64,000 bases of DNA from Tenacibaculum aquimarinum (GTDB lineage: Bacteria; Bacteroidota; Bacteroidia; Flavobacteriales; Flavobacteriaceae), in the NCBI RefSeq assembly GCF_022478115.1, contig NZ_JAKGSC010000004.1, forward strand, positions 1 to 64,000, read 5' to 3'. A model generated the notes under the pieces. That model was not told where the DNA came from. It did not search any database and was given only the letters and a program-made list of their open reading frames with translations. The translations under genes were made by a program, and so were the position numbers. Below, piece by piece: positions 8,144-16,864 of the stretch. Positions within the stretch are counted from its first letter, which is position 1. Every line of letters begins with the position of its first letter.

Positions 8144-9250
8144 ATGAAAAAAATTATCATTTTTGGTGGAATAGCATTAGCTTTAATAGCAGTGTTAATT
8201 TGGTTCGGAAAAAAGAACAGCGCATCACCTGTTAAATACGAAACTGAAAAAGCATTTAAAGCTACAATTGTTAAAAAAACTGTTGCTACAGGTAAAGTAC
8301 TTCCTTTAGAAGAAGTAGAAATTAAGCCTCAAATTGCTGGGATTATAGATAAAGTTGTAGTAGAAGAAGGAGCAATTGTAAAAATTGGAGACCTTATTGC
8401 AACTGTTAGAGTTGTACCAAACGAGCAGTCTTTAACAAGTGCAAAAGGGCGAATTAACTCTGTAAAGATTCAATTAAACAATGCTAAAACACAATACGAT
8501 AGAAATAAAAATCTTTTTGAAAAAGGTGTAATTTCTCGTACGGCTTTTGAAGCATCTGAATTAAGCTATAATCAAGCTAAAAACGATTTAAGCAATGCCA
8601 ATAATGATTATCAAATTATCAAAAAAGGATCTGTAGGTTCCTCTGGAGCAAACACAAATATTAGAGCAACAACTTCTGGTATGGTTGTAGAAATTCCTGT
8701 TAAAAAAGGATATCAAGTTGTGCAAACTAACGGATTTAATGCAGGTACAACTATCGCAACAATTGCAGATATGAGTAAAATGATTTTTGAAGGTCAAGTA
8801 GATGAATCTGAAGTTGGTAAACTAATAAAAGATACCGAATTAGAAGTGTCTTTAGGAGCAATTGAAGACAAAAAATTCCCTGCAATTTTAACTTTTATTG
8901 CACCAAAAGGAACAGAAGAAGCAGGTGCAGTTCAATTTAAGATAAAAGCAGATGTAACTTTAGATGATGAGCATTTTATTAGAGCAGGTTATAGTGCAAA
9001 TGCAGAGATTGTATTAGAAAAGAAAGACAGTGTTTTATCTATAAAAGAAGCTTTATTAAGGTTTGACAAGAAAACTGAAAAGCCTTATGTAGAAGTTAAA
9101 ACAGGAGAAGATACTTTTGAGAAAAAAGAATTAAAATTAGGAACTTCAGATGGTGTAAATGTTGAGGTTTTAGAAGGCGTTACTAAAGATGACGACATTA
9201 AGATATGGAACAAAGCAACTAAAGAAACAAAAGAGAATAAGAATAATTAG
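8144..9250 (+). CDS. MacA-like periplasmic adaptor (HlyD/RND membrane-fusion family)
   Basis: The 368-residue protein starts with one membrane-anchoring helix (about 3-20). A barrel-sandwich/lipoyl half (ATGKVLPLEEVEIKPQIAG, about 50-68) follows, then a coiled-coil hairpin (roughly 100-165), the second lipoyl half (RATTSGMVVEIPV) and a beta-barrel domain. This is the HlyD/MacA arrangement. The adaptor links the MacB-type permease pair to an outer-membrane TolC-like channel, and no such gene is encoded in the cluster. The gene ends before a strong rho-independent terminator, closing the operon. Confidence 0.93.
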   Translation: MKKIIIFGGIALALIAVLIWFGKKNSASPVKYETEKAFKATIVKKTVATGKVLPLEEVEIKPQIAGIIDKVVVEEGAIVKIGDLIATVRVVPNEQSLTSAKGRINSVKIQLNNAKTQYDRNKNLFEKGVISRTAFEASELSYNQAKNDLSNANNDYQIIKKGSVGSSGANTNIRATTSGMVVEIPVKKGYQVVQTNGFNAGTTIATIADMSKMIFEGQVDESEVGKLIKDTELEVSLGAIEDKKFPAILTFIAPKGTEEAGAVQFKIKADVTLDDEHFIRAGYSANAEIVLEKKDSVLSIKEALLRFDKKTEKPYVEVKTGEDTFEKKELKLGTSDGVNVEVLEGVTKDDDIKIWNKATKETKENKNN

Positions 9251-9284
9251 TAATTAAAAATTGTTTTTGATTTTTGTTAGATTG

Positions 9285-9320
9285 AAGAGGAGATTCATTA
9301 AGTTGAATTTCCTCTTTTTT
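9285..9320 (+). terminator. Rho-independent terminator of the exporter operon
   Basis: A 13-base stem with one G-U wobble has its left arm at 9285-9297 (AAGAGGAGATTCA) and its right arm at 9304-9316, with a 6-base loop. A T-run follows. It lies 34 bases after the adaptor stop codon. Confidence 0.85.
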
Positions 9321-9330
9321 GTTTCCTGTT

Positions 9331-9350
9331 ATTCCTGCGAAAGCAGGAAT
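9331..9350. repeat. REP-like hairpin (ATTCCTGC-GAAA-GCAGGAAT)
   Basis: A perfect 8-base stem closes a GAAA tetraloop. The same arms recur as an inverted pair at 53290-53314 and 53405-53429, so this is a dispersed palindromic element rather than a local structure. It sits between convergent genes just after the exporter terminator. Confidence 0.8.
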
Positions 9351-9370
9351 CTATAAAACCTTATAAATAT

Positions 9371-10030
9371 TTACTGAAGTAAATAACTAAATCCAATTTC
9401 AAGACCTAAAACGTTATAACCGTCGTTTGGTAATTGAAAATTAAGGTTAGAAACATGTCCAAAGTTACTTCCTAAATAGATAAAAGTTCTAGTCGAGGTC
9501 TGGTAATTAAAGCCTAGAGAAAAGTTCTCTATAAACGTAAAACCTTTTGCTAAACGCTCCGTTTCTGTATCAATATAAGAAAACCCAAGTCCAATTGTAA
9601 ATTGTGTGTCTAGTTTAGTAGTAAGTTGTTTTTTTATACCCAATCCAAATTCTAAACTATATAAATTCATAGCTTTTCTTTCGGCATATATTTCACGTAA
9701 TTCTAGATAATTATCTCCATATCTAGGTTGTACAAAAGGTGGGTTTAATAATTTATGACGTAAAAACTGAATTTGAGGTTGTGCAATCAATTCAAAATTA
9801 AGTTGCTTCCAAGAACCTAATTTGTAAAATAATTGACCTTTATAAGTGTTGGTTTGGTAAGAATAATCTTTATCATCAAACAGAAAATTCTTTTCGTTTG
9901 CATGATTAAAAAGCAAGCCAATTTTATAAGGAGAGAATTTACTTTTGTTAGATTCTTGTCCGTATGAAGAAGAAATCATACAGACAAAAATCAATAATAT
10001 ATAGGTGTTAAGAGAACATTTTTGCAACAT
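9371..10030 (-). CDS. PagL-like acyloxyacyl hydrolase (outer-membrane beta-barrel)
   Basis: A signal peptide (MLQKCSLNTYILLIFVCMIS, cut near SYGQ) is followed by alternating beta-strand sequence and a terminal aromatic strand, as in small outer-membrane barrels. The segment GHVSNLNF near the C-terminus matches the His-x-Ser-Asn active-site motif of lipid A 3-O-deacylase PagL, so the likely role is removing an acyl chain from lipid A. The start was placed at the methionine at 10030: this puts the signal peptide at the N-terminus, and upstream codons would run deep into the preceding gene. It overlaps the dehydrogenase gene by 23 bases, suggesting cotranscription. Confidence 0.75.
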   Translation of the reverse strand: MLQKCSLNTYILLIFVCMISSSYGQESNKSKFSPYKIGLLFNHANEKNFLFDDKDYSYQTNTYKGQLFYKLGSWKQLNFELIAQPQIQFLRHKLLNPPFVQPRYGDNYLELREIYAERKAMNLYSLEFGLGIKKQLTTKLDTQFTIGLGFSYIDTETERLAKGFTFIENFSLGFNYQTSTRTFIYLGSNFGHVSNLNFQLPNDGYNVLGLEIGFSYLLQ

Positions 10031-10895
10031 TCTCAGCTTTTCTACTTTCAGAATAATCATAAAAACCTTCACCAGACTTTATACCTAATTTACCAGCATT
10101 TACCATGTTTACTAATAACGGACATGGAGCATATTTTGGATTTTTAAATCCATCATACATTACATTTAAGATAGATAAACAAACATCAAGCCCAATAAAA
10201 TCAGCTAATTGTAAAGGTCCCATCGGATGCGCCATTCCTAATTTCATAACAGTGTCAATTTCAACAACACCGGCAACACCGTTGTAAAGTGTTTCAATAG
10301 ATTCGTTAATCATTGGCATTAAAATACGGTTTGCCACAAAACCAGGATAATCATTTACTTCAACCGGAATTTTATTAATTTTCTTGGTCAAATCCACAAT
10401 AAAATCCATAGTTTCATCAGAAGTATTGTAGCCTCTAATTATCTCAACCAGTTTCATAATTGGCACAGGATTCATAAAATGCATTCCAATAACCAACTCA
10501 GGTCTTTTAGTAACACCTGCAATTTGAGTAATAGAAATTGAAGAAGTATTTGTAGCCAAAATTGTATCAGCAGGACAAACTTCATCCAATTCTTTAAAAA
10601 TTTTCGCTTTCAATTCGGCATTTTCAGTAGCAGCTTCCACTACCAAACTAGCATTTTGCACACCTTCTTTTATAGAAGTGTACGTTGTAATATTTCCTAA
10701 AGTTCTGTTTTTATCATCCTCAGAAATTTTTTCTTTAGCAACCATTCTATCCAAATTCTTGGTAATTGTTGCCATTCCTCGGTCTAAACTAGCTTGAGAA
10801 ATATCAATTAATTGAACATTATAATCAAATTGAGCAAATGTATGCGCAATTCCATTACCCATAGTTCCAGCTCCAATAACAGCTATATTTTTCAT
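10008..10895 (-). CDS. 3-hydroxybutyryl-CoA (3-hydroxyacyl-CoA) dehydrogenase
   Basis: The 295-residue enzyme has the NAD-binding motif GAGTMG at 8-13, the catalytic region HFMNPVPIMKLVEI, and a C-terminal 3HCDH dimerisation domain (DYPGFVANRI onward, GEGFYDY near the end). It oxidises or reduces 3-hydroxyacyl-CoA in fatty-acid or butyryl-CoA metabolism in the cytosol. Length and motifs match the Hbd/PaaH single-function class rather than the multifunctional FadB type. Its 3' end overlaps the PagL-like gene. A dispersed repeat lies upstream. Confidence 0.95.
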   Translation of the reverse strand: MKNIAVIGAGTMGNGIAHTFAQFDYNVQLIDISQASLDRGMATITKNLDRMVAKEKISEDDKNRTLGNITTYTSIKEGVQNASLVVEAATENAELKAKIFKELDEVCPADTILATNTSSISITQIAGVTKRPELVIGMHFMNPVPIMKLVEIIRGYNTSDETMDFIVDLTKKINKIPVEVNDYPGFVANRILMPMINESIETLYNGVAGVVEIDTVMKLGMAHPMGPLQLADFIGLDVCLSILNVMYDGFKNPKYAPCPLLVNMVNAGKLGIKSGEGFYDYSESRKAENVAKMFS

Positions 10896-10980
10896 GTTTC
10901 TTATTTAAGTATTTAATAATTTAAAGATTAAAATATTCAACCTTTAATCATTTATTTTTTCAATTTTTTAATAATTATTT

Positions 10981-11127
10981 TGGGCGTTTTAACAGGCTTT
11001 CGCTACTCGCTTTTTTTAGTTTTGTTCTCGATATAAATTTTTTTCATACTTCAAAAATTCACTCGAACTGACAACTAAAAAAGAGCTTAAACAAACCGCT
11101 CAATCCCTAACGCACGTACTTGCTAAC
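10981..11127 (+). repeat. Dispersed intergenic repeat, copy R1 (long form)
   Basis: This copy begins TGGGCGTTTTAACAGG, continues with the core GCTTTCGCTACTCGC and a T-run, and carries an internal insert flanked by TTTTAGTTTTG and ACAACTAAAAAA. It ends with GAGCTTAAACAAACCGCTC and CAATCCCTAACGC. It lies between the 3' end of the Gfo/Idh gene and the start of the dehydrogenase gene. The long internal insert is shared only with the copy at 58132-58290. Confidence 0.85.
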
Positions 11128-11159
11128 TTCCTTCTTCAAACTTCAAACTTCTTTCTTCC

Positions 11160-12119
11160 TTAAAAGCAATCAATAATCATTTGTGCAACTCTAAGTGCTT
11201 CTGTTCCCTGAGTTAAAGAAACCACAGGAACGGTATCATTATTTACAGCATCTGCAAAAGACTCTAATTCATCTAAAATTGCATTATTTGGTATTACATC
11301 CGGATTCTCAAAATAGATTTGTTTTTTAACACCTTCAGCATTTTGTAAAATCATGGCAAATTCTCCCGGATTTTCAGGAGCATCTTTCATTTTTACAACT
11401 TCAGATTTTTTCTCAAGAAAATCAACAGAAATGTAAGCATCCTTCTGAAAAAAACGTGTTTTACGCATGTTTTTCATAGAAATTCGGCTTGCTGTTAAGT
11501 TAGCAACACAACCATTTTCGAACTCAATTCTTGCATTTGCAATATCTGGAGTTTCAGAAATAACTGAAATTCCGCTTGCATGTACATTTTTCACGTTAGA
11601 TTTTACAACCGATAAAATAATATCAATATCATGTATCATTAAATCCAACACCACAGGAACATCGGTTCCACGCGGATTAAATTCTGCCAATCGATGACAT
11701 TCAATAAACATAGGAGTTTCAATCTTATCTTTAGCGGCAATAAAAGCAGGGTTAAAACGCTCTACATGACCAACTTGCCCACGAATATGTTTTTGACTTG
11801 CCAACGTTCTAATAGCTTCCGCTTCTTGTAAGGTATTAGTAATTGGTTTCTCTATAAAAATATGTTTCCCTTTTTCTATGGCTTGTTTTGCGCAATCAAA
11901 ATGCGATAATGTTGGAGTTACAATATCAACAATATCTACAGCATCAATTAAATCTTCTACAGAAGAAAATAATTTATAACCAAATTCTTTGGCAACTTTT
12001 TCAGCATTTTCAGTAAATGGATCATAAAAACCTACTAACTCATATTTCTCTGATTGATTTAATAAACGAAGGTGGATTTTACCTAAATGACCAGCTCCTA
12101 AAACGCCTGCTTTTAACAT
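11160..12119 (-). CDS. Gfo/Idh/MocA-family NAD(P)-dependent oxidoreductase
   Basis: The 319-residue protein has an N-terminal Rossmann motif GVLGAGHLGKIH (5-16), the family motif EKPIT with its conserved lysine (about 94-98), and a C-terminal alpha/beta domain. Family members oxidise or reduce sugars and related polyols. The substrate cannot be told from sequence or neighbours. The gene stands alone, with its own -7 box at 12178-12185. Confidence 0.9.
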   Translation of the reverse strand: MLKAGVLGAGHLGKIHLRLLNQSEKYELVGFYDPFTENAEKVAKEFGYKLFSSVEDLIDAVDIVDIVTPTLSHFDCAKQAIEKGKHIFIEKPITNTLQEAEAIRTLASQKHIRGQVGHVERFNPAFIAAKDKIETPMFIECHRLAEFNPRGTDVPVVLDLMIHDIDIILSVVKSNVKNVHASGISVISETPDIANARIEFENGCVANLTASRISMKNMRKTRFFQKDAYISVDFLEKKSEVVKMKDAPENPGEFAMILQNAEGVKKQIYFENPDVIPNNAILDELESFADAVNNDTVPVVSLTQGTEALRVAQMIIDCF

Positions 12120-12177
12120 ATAAAAAGTATTTTATTGATTGTTTTTAATTGATTTTTATGAAAAAAACCAACGAAAA

Positions 12178-12185
12178 CAAAGATA
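12178..12185 (-). promoter_or_regulatory. -7 promoter box for the Gfo/Idh gene
   Basis: The minus strand reads TATCTTTG, an exact fit to TAnnTTTG, 58 bases upstream of the start codon. No TTG is found at the usual -33 spacing. Confidence 0.45.
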
Positions 12186-12329
12186 CAATTTTATAGCATA
12201 TTTCTCATAAAGAAACTTGTGGAGTCTTAAAAAGAAAATAGTAGTTAAATAGGATTAAAAAATATTATTAATTAATCTCAATTATCGAGTAATTTATTTA
12301 GATTAATTACTATTTTTAGCTTCACAAAT

Positions 12330-12971
12330 ATGAAAGATACTGCAAAACATCAAGGACTTAGAAATCAGTTAGCTGCTGTTCTAGAAGCCAAAGGAATTAC
12401 TGATAAAAAAGTTTTGAAAGCAATTAAACAGATTCCTCGACACTTATTTATAGATTCTAGTTTTGAAGCACATGCTTATCAAGATAAAGCGTTTCCAATT
12501 GCTGCAGATCAAACAATCTCTCAACCTTATACAGTTGCATTTCAATCGCAAACTTTAGAAGTAAAGCCAGAAGATAAAGTCCTAGAAATAGGTACAGGTT
12601 CTGGTTATCAAACGGCAGTTTTGTTAGAGTTAGGAGCAGAATTATATTCCATAGAAAGACAACACGAATTGTTTAAAAAAACATCACTGTTCTTACCAAA
12701 ATTAGGTTATAGAGCAAAGAAATTAATTTTTGGAGATGGTTATAAAGGTTTACCAGAACAAGCACCTTTTGATAAAATTATAGTAACTGCTGGTGCACCA
12801 TTTGTGCCAAAACCGTTGTTAAGTCAGTTAAAAGTAGGAGGTAAGCTGTTAATTCCTGTTGGAGATACCACACAAATAATGACGCTCTTTATTAGAAAGT
12901 CACCAAAAGAATTCGAAAAACACGAACTTGGAGATTTTGCTTTTGTACCAATGTTGGAAAAGAAGAATTAG
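12330..12971 (+). CDS. pcm: Protein-L-isoaspartate O-methyltransferase
   Basis: The 213-residue enzyme shows the Pcm signatures: IPRHLFID near 35-42, the SISQPYTVA-type segment (here TISQPYTVA, 62-70), the SAM-binding motif LEIGTGSGYQ at 85-94 and ITVTAGAP-type motif III (IIVTAGAP). It methylates L-isoaspartyl residues in damaged proteins to start their repair. It lacks a signal peptide, so it acts in the cytosol. Length matches the family. It is a single gene facing a DUF2147 gene. Confidence 0.96.
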   Translation: MKDTAKHQGLRNQLAAVLEAKGITDKKVLKAIKQIPRHLFIDSSFEAHAYQDKAFPIAADQTISQPYTVAFQSQTLEVKPEDKVLEIGTGSGYQTAVLLELGAELYSIERQHELFKKTSLFLPKLGYRAKKLIFGDGYKGLPEQAPFDKIIVTAGAPFVPKPLLSQLKVGGKLLIPVGDTTQIMTLFIRKSPKEFEKHELGDFAFVPMLEKKN

Positions 12972-13027
12972 ACTTAAATTTTTAGTTTTTAATGTCTCAC
13001 TCAAAATTAATAATTAAAAACTCAAAA

Positions 13028-13453
13028 CTATTTTTTACGAAACCAATATGCAGTTCTACCGAAAGCAGCAAAACCAATATAACCACGTATTTTTAGTTTG
13101 TTCTTGTTTTCTAATTTAATATAACATTTGTATTCTTTCCCGTTTTTTGGATCTAAAATTTTTCCTCCGCTCCATTCATCACCTTTATTTTTTAATCCGT
13201 TTAGAATGTGCATTCCAAGAATAGGTTCATTTTTAAGGTTGTCTTTACATTCAATACAAACATCATTTTTGTGAGCTATATCTGTAATCTCAATAATTTT
13301 TGCATAGGCTTTTCCGTCTTTTTCATAGACTTCAATAATAGAATCTACTTTATTGGTTTCTTCGTCTCTATTTTCCCATTTACCAAAAATGGTTTGTGCG
13401 TTTATTGAAAATGTTACTGTGAAAATTAAAAGTGTTAAGAGGTGTTTTTTCAT
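13028..13453 (-). CDS. DUF2147 secreted protein, first paralogue
   Basis: A signal peptide (about 1-19, ending FSINAQ) is followed by a DUF2147 domain. It starts IFGKWENRDEETNKVDSIIE, has a Cys-x-x-Cys (CIEC) in the middle and ends with ILDPKNGKEYKCYIKL and RGYIGFAAFGRTAYWFRK. The family is a beta-rich secreted domain of unknown function common in Bacteroidota. A clear paralogue is encoded at 45824-46237 with the same cysteines and C-terminus. The substrate or partner is unknown. Confidence 0.88.
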   Translation of the reverse strand: MKKHLLTLLIFTVTFSINAQTIFGKWENRDEETNKVDSIIEVYEKDGKAYAKIIEITDIAHKNDVCIECKDNLKNEPILGMHILNGLKNKGDEWSGGKILDPKNGKEYKCYIKLENKNKLKIRGYIGFAAFGRTAYWFRKK

Positions 13454-13499
13454 TATAAGGGTTATTTTTATGGATTAATTTCAATAATCATTCCAAAAA

Positions 13500-14027
13500 T
13501 TAATCATACTTAGCATCAAAATTTCCGTTCCATTTTCCTTGAACTCGCATAATTTGCTCAATAACATCACGTACGCAACCTTCGCCACCTTTTTTGTCGG
13601 AAATATATTTAGAAACTTGCTGAATTTCTCTTGCAGCATCATTTGGGCAACATGGCATTCCAACTAATTTCATTACAGGAAAATCTGGAACATCATCTCC
13701 CATGTACAATACATTTTCTGGTTTTAAATTATACTTTTCAACCAACTCGTTGTATTGTTTTATTTTATCGTGAGCGCCTAAATAAATATCTTTAATACCT
13801 AAATTAGCTAAACGAGTTCTTACACCTTCGTTAGTTCCGCCAGAAATAATACAGACATTAAAACCTGCATTTACGGCAGATTTTAAAGCATAACCATCTT
13901 TAATGTTCATGTTTCTAATCATTTCTCCGTCTGGCATTATAGTTACAATTCCGTTTGTTAAAACGCCATCGACATCAAAAATTAAGGTAGTTATATTTGG
14001 TAATAATTGTTTGTAGCTAATTTCCAT
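13500..14027 (-). CDS. kdsC: 3-deoxy-D-manno-octulosonate 8-phosphate phosphatase (KdsC, HAD family)
   Basis: The 175-residue protein has HAD motif I FDVDGVLTNG with the nucleophile Asp18 and acid/base Asp20, motif II IISGG, and motif IV YMGDDVPD. It lacks a cap domain, which together with its length fits the tetrameric KdsC group. KdsC removes phosphate from KDO-8-phosphate in lipopolysaccharide core synthesis. The gene overlaps the DUF2520 gene upstream by 11 bases, so the two are translated together. No other KDO genes are nearby. Confidence 0.88.
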   Translation of the reverse strand: MEISYKQLLPNITTLIFDVDGVLTNGIVTIMPDGEMIRNMNIKDGYALKSAVNAGFNVCIISGGTNEGVRTRLANLGIKDIYLGAHDKIKQYNELVEKYNLKPENVLYMGDDVPDFPVMKLVGMPCCPNDAAREIQQVSKYISDKKGGEGCVRDVIEQIMRVQGKWNGNFDAKYD

Positions 14028-14712
14028 TTCGGATAGATTTTGTGATTGTTTTATAGATTTTCTGTTGTTTTTTATTCAACAAATCTAAATGATTTTTTAT
14101 TGTTTTTTTATCGTTTCTAATTGCAGGTCCAGTTTGCGCTTCTATTGGCGATAATGTTTCAATTTTTTGAGCCGTTTCTTTAATTAACGGTTGTAAAATT
14201 TCAAAAGGAACATTGTATTCTTCGCAAATATCGTTTCCGGTTTTATACATATGATTTGTAAAATTATTTACAAAAACGGCTGCAACATGCAATACTTTTC
14301 TTTGTTCAGAACTAATTGAATATATCTTTTTCCCTATTGATTTTGCTAAAGATTCAAGTAGTTTTTTATCATCTTCATTTTCTGCTTCTAAACAAAACGG
14401 AACTTCAGAAAAATTGACTTTTTTGTCTTTAGAAAAAGTTTGTAGCATATAAAATACACCTTTTCTAGTCTTATTTTGTAAAGAATCTAAAGAAACGCTT
14501 CCAGATGTGTGTACAACAAAAGAGTTTTTAATTTTTGAAGAAACTTCTGAAATAGCATCATCAGAAACCGCAATAATAGTAACATCTGCTTGCGGAATAG
14601 CTTTTAATTCTCTAGAATTTACTTGTGTTGCATTTACGTTTTTAGTTTTAGAAAAAGCGTTTGTAAGATGTGTTGCCACTTTTCCATTACCAATAATTGT
14701 TACTGTAATCAT
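14017..14712 (-). CDS. Rossmann-like / DUF2520 protein
   Basis: The 231-residue protein starts with a nucleotide-binding motif IGNGKVATHL (7-16), has VHTSGSVS around 67-74 (motif shared with pyrroline-carboxylate reductase-like folds), and a C-terminal helical DUF2520 domain containing HVAAVFVNNFTNHM. The family is presumed to be NAD(P)-dependent but has no settled substrate. It overlaps kdsC, an arrangement I associate with flavobacteria, though no link to KDO synthesis is shown by the sequence. Confidence 0.88.
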   Translation of the reverse strand: MITVTIIGNGKVATHLTNAFSKTKNVNATQVNSRELKAIPQADVTIIAVSDDAISEVSSKIKNSFVVHTSGSVSLDSLQNKTRKGVFYMLQTFSKDKKVNFSEVPFCLEAENEDDKKLLESLAKSIGKKIYSISSEQRKVLHVAAVFVNNFTNHMYKTGNDICEEYNVPFEILQPLIKETAQKIETLSPIEAQTGPAIRNDKKTIKNHLDLLNKKQQKIYKTITKSIRNGN

Positions 14713-14787
14713 ATAAAGCGAAGATATTGAAAATCTTGTAATGATTAGAATTGGTTTTACTAAATTAGCTGATGTAAACTTAAAAGA

Positions 14788-15942
14788 ATGAGTAAAAACA
14801 AAAACCTAGGAATAAATACAAAATGCGTTCACGTTGGTGAAGTAGAAGACAAGCAATTTAAAGGAGCAGTTTCTCCAATTTATATGGCAACTTCGTATGC
14901 TTTTGATGGTGTTGATGTAAAAAGATATCCGCGTTATTTTAACACACCAAACCAAGAAATGTTGTGTAAAAAGATAGCAACTTTAGAAAATTGTGAAGCT
15001 GGTTTAATTTTTGGATCAGGAATGGCAGCAATTAGTGCGGCACTATTTGCATTTTTAAAAACAGGCGATCATGTAATTATTCAGCAAGTTATTTATGGAG
15101 GAACGTATAATTTAATTGTAGAAGAATTTGAAAAATACGGCATTGAATATTCATTTACTGACTCCGATAAAATTGAAGATTTTATACCACTAATTAAAGA
15201 GAATACAAAAGTACTGTATATAGAAACACCGTCTAATCCGCTATTAGGAATTACTGATATTAAGGCGATTGCAAGCTTGGCAAAAGAGCAAAATATTATT
15301 ACAATGATAGATAATACATTTGCATCTCCAATAAACCAAACTCCTGCTGATTTTGGGATTGATATTATTTTACATTCAGCAACAAAATATATGGGAGGAC
15401 ATTCAGATATTTCCGCTGGAGCAATTGCTGCAAGTCAAGAACACATTGATTTAATATGGAAAACTGCCATTAATTTTGGAGGTAATCTAAGCGATCAAAC
15501 TGTTTGGTTATTAGAAAGAAGTTTAAAAACATTAAATCTTCGTGTAAAAGAGCAGACTAAAAATGCGCAAATAATGGCGGAGTATTTTGAATCGAATTCA
15601 AATTTTGAAAAAGTGTATTATCCTGGTTTAAAAAGTCATCCACAACACAAGTTGGCAAAATCTCAAATGCATGGTTTTGGTGCAATGTTATCTTTTGAAT
15701 TAAAAGAAGGTATAGATGCGATGGATTTTCAACGTAATTTAAAATTGATTAAACCTTCATTAAGTTTAGCTGGTCTGGAAAGTACAACGGTAAGTCCGGC
15801 ACAAACAACACATGCTTTATTAAGTGAAGAAGAACGTTTAAAAAGAGGAATTAGCGACGGATTAATTCGTTTTTCGGTAGGAATAGAAGAAACAAAAGAT
15901 TTAATTGCAGATATTGAACAAGCGTTAAGCAGTATCCAGTAA
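14788..15942 (+). CDS. Trans-sulfuration PLP enzyme (cystathionine gamma-lyase/synthase or methionine gamma-lyase)
   Basis: The 384-residue enzyme belongs to the Cys/Met metabolism PLP family: phosphate-binding FGSGMAAISAAL (about 76-87), IDNTFASP (aspartate to the pyridine nitrogen), the PLP lysine in HSATKYMGGHSD, and SLAGLESTTVSP near the C-terminus. The subfamily (gamma-lyase, gamma-synthase or methionine gamma-lyase) cannot be decided by eye. It is 33 bases upstream of bshB1, and a cystathionine beta-synthase is encoded at 58511, so supplying cysteine for bacillithiol is plausible (inference). Confidence 0.9.
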   Translation: MSKNKNLGINTKCVHVGEVEDKQFKGAVSPIYMATSYAFDGVDVKRYPRYFNTPNQEMLCKKIATLENCEAGLIFGSGMAAISAALFAFLKTGDHVIIQQVIYGGTYNLIVEEFEKYGIEYSFTDSDKIEDFIPLIKENTKVLYIETPSNPLLGITDIKAIASLAKEQNIITMIDNTFASPINQTPADFGIDIILHSATKYMGGHSDISAGAIAASQEHIDLIWKTAINFGGNLSDQTVWLLERSLKTLNLRVKEQTKNAQIMAEYFESNSNFEKVYYPGLKSHPQHKLAKSQMHGFGAMLSFELKEGIDAMDFQRNLKLIKPSLSLAGLESTTVSPAQTTHALLSEEERLKRGISDGLIRFSVGIEETKDLIADIEQALSSIQ

Positions 15943-15975
15943 ACAAATAAACAATTACACGATTACACAATAATT

Positions 15976-16692
15976 ATGAAATTAGACATATTAGCTTTTG
16001 GTGCACATCCAGACGATGTAGAATTAGGAGCAGGAGCAACCATAGCAAAAGAAATTTCTTTAGGAAAAAAAGTAGGAATAGTAGATTTAACACGCGGAGA
16101 ACTTGGTACAAGAGGTTCAGCAGAAATACGTGATGTAGAAGCTACAAATGCTGCTAAAATTCTTGGAGTTTCCGTAAGAGAAAATGTAGGTTTTGCTGAT
16201 GGTTTTTTTACAAATGATAAAGAGCATCAGTTAGAAATTATAAAAATGATTCGTAAATATAAGCCAGAAATTGTGTTGTGTAACGCAATTGATGACCGAC
16301 ATATAGATCATGGAAAAGGAAGTAAATTAGTTTCTGATGCTTGTTTTTTAAGCGGATTGTTAAAAATTGAAACTGAAGTAGCGGGTAAGCAACAAGAAAA
16401 ATGGCGACCAAAGAAAGTGTATCATTATATACAATGGAAAAACATTGAACCTCAGTTTGTAGTTGATGTAACTGGTTTTATGGAAACTAAAATAGATGCT
16501 GTAATGGCTTATTCTTCACAATTTTATGATCCTAAAAGTACAGAACCTCAAACACCAATTACAAGCAAAAACTTTACAGAAAGTATAGATTATAGAGCAA
16601 GAGACTTAGGACGTTTAATAGGAGTAGAGCACGCAGAAGGTTTTACAACAGAGCGTTACGTTGCTGTAGAAAATTTAGATAAATTAATTTAA
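15976..16692 (+). CDS. bshB1: Bacillithiol biosynthesis deacetylase BshB1
   Basis: The 238-residue protein is a LmbE/PIG-L zinc deacetylase with the motif GAHPDDVELGAGATI at 8-22 (His and Asp residues bind zinc), RGELGTRGS at 40-48, and the second metal motif DRHIDHGKGSKLV. These residues match the BshB1 group, which removes the acetyl group from GlcNAc-malate to give GlcN-malate. BshC, which adds cysteine in the last step, is encoded at 41507-43111; bshA is outside the window. The gene follows the transsulfuration enzyme by 33 bases. Confidence 0.93.
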   Translation: MKLDILAFGAHPDDVELGAGATIAKEISLGKKVGIVDLTRGELGTRGSAEIRDVEATNAAKILGVSVRENVGFADGFFTNDKEHQLEIIKMIRKYKPEIVLCNAIDDRHIDHGKGSKLVSDACFLSGLLKIETEVAGKQQEKWRPKKVYHYIQWKNIEPQFVVDVTGFMETKIDAVMAYSSQFYDPKSTEPQTPITSKNFTESIDYRARDLGRLIGVEHAEGFTTERYVAVENLDKLI

Positions 16693-16704
16693 GTTTTCTT
16701 TTGT

Positions 16705-16732
16705 TGTAAAATAAAAATTAAAGTATATTTGC
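16705..16732 (+). promoter_or_regulatory. Promoter of tRNA-His (TTG-N17-TATATTTG)
   Basis: TTG at 16705-16707 and an exact -7 box TATATTTG at 16725-16732 are 17 bases apart, the best-spaced Bacteroidota promoter in the window. The box ends 15 bases before the tRNA, giving a short leader. Confidence 0.75.
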
Positions 16733-16747
16733 ATCCGCAATTATATG

Positions 16748-16821
16748 GTGGTTGTAGCTCAGTTGGTTAGAGTATCGGTTTGTGGTACCGAGGGTCGCGG
16801 GTTCGAATCCCGTCTTCCACC
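16748..16821 (+). tRNA. tRNA-His (anticodon GTG)
   Basis: The cloverleaf is clear: D-arm GCTC/GAGT, anticodon stem TCGGT/ACCGA (perfect) around loop TTGTGGT with anticodon GTG, and T-arm GCGGG-TTCGAAT-CCCGT. A G at 16747 supplies the extra G-1 diagnostic of tRNA-His, opposite discriminator C73. CCA is not encoded. As read, acceptor pairs 5-68 and 6-67 are T-T mismatches (GTGGTTG against CTTCCAC), which is unusual. Confidence 0.96.
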
Positions 16822-16830
16822 CAAAATAAC

Positions 16831-16862
16831 AAAGCCTTTTCAGAAATGGAAAGGCTTTTTTT
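16831..16862 (+). terminator. Terminator after tRNA-His
   Basis: The stem AAAGCCTTTTC / GGAAAGGCTTT has a short loop (AGAAAT) and is followed by seven T residues. It also has A-rich sequence on its other side, so it could serve the convergent regulator gene that ends at 16865. Confidence 0.85.
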
Positions 16863-16864
16863 GT

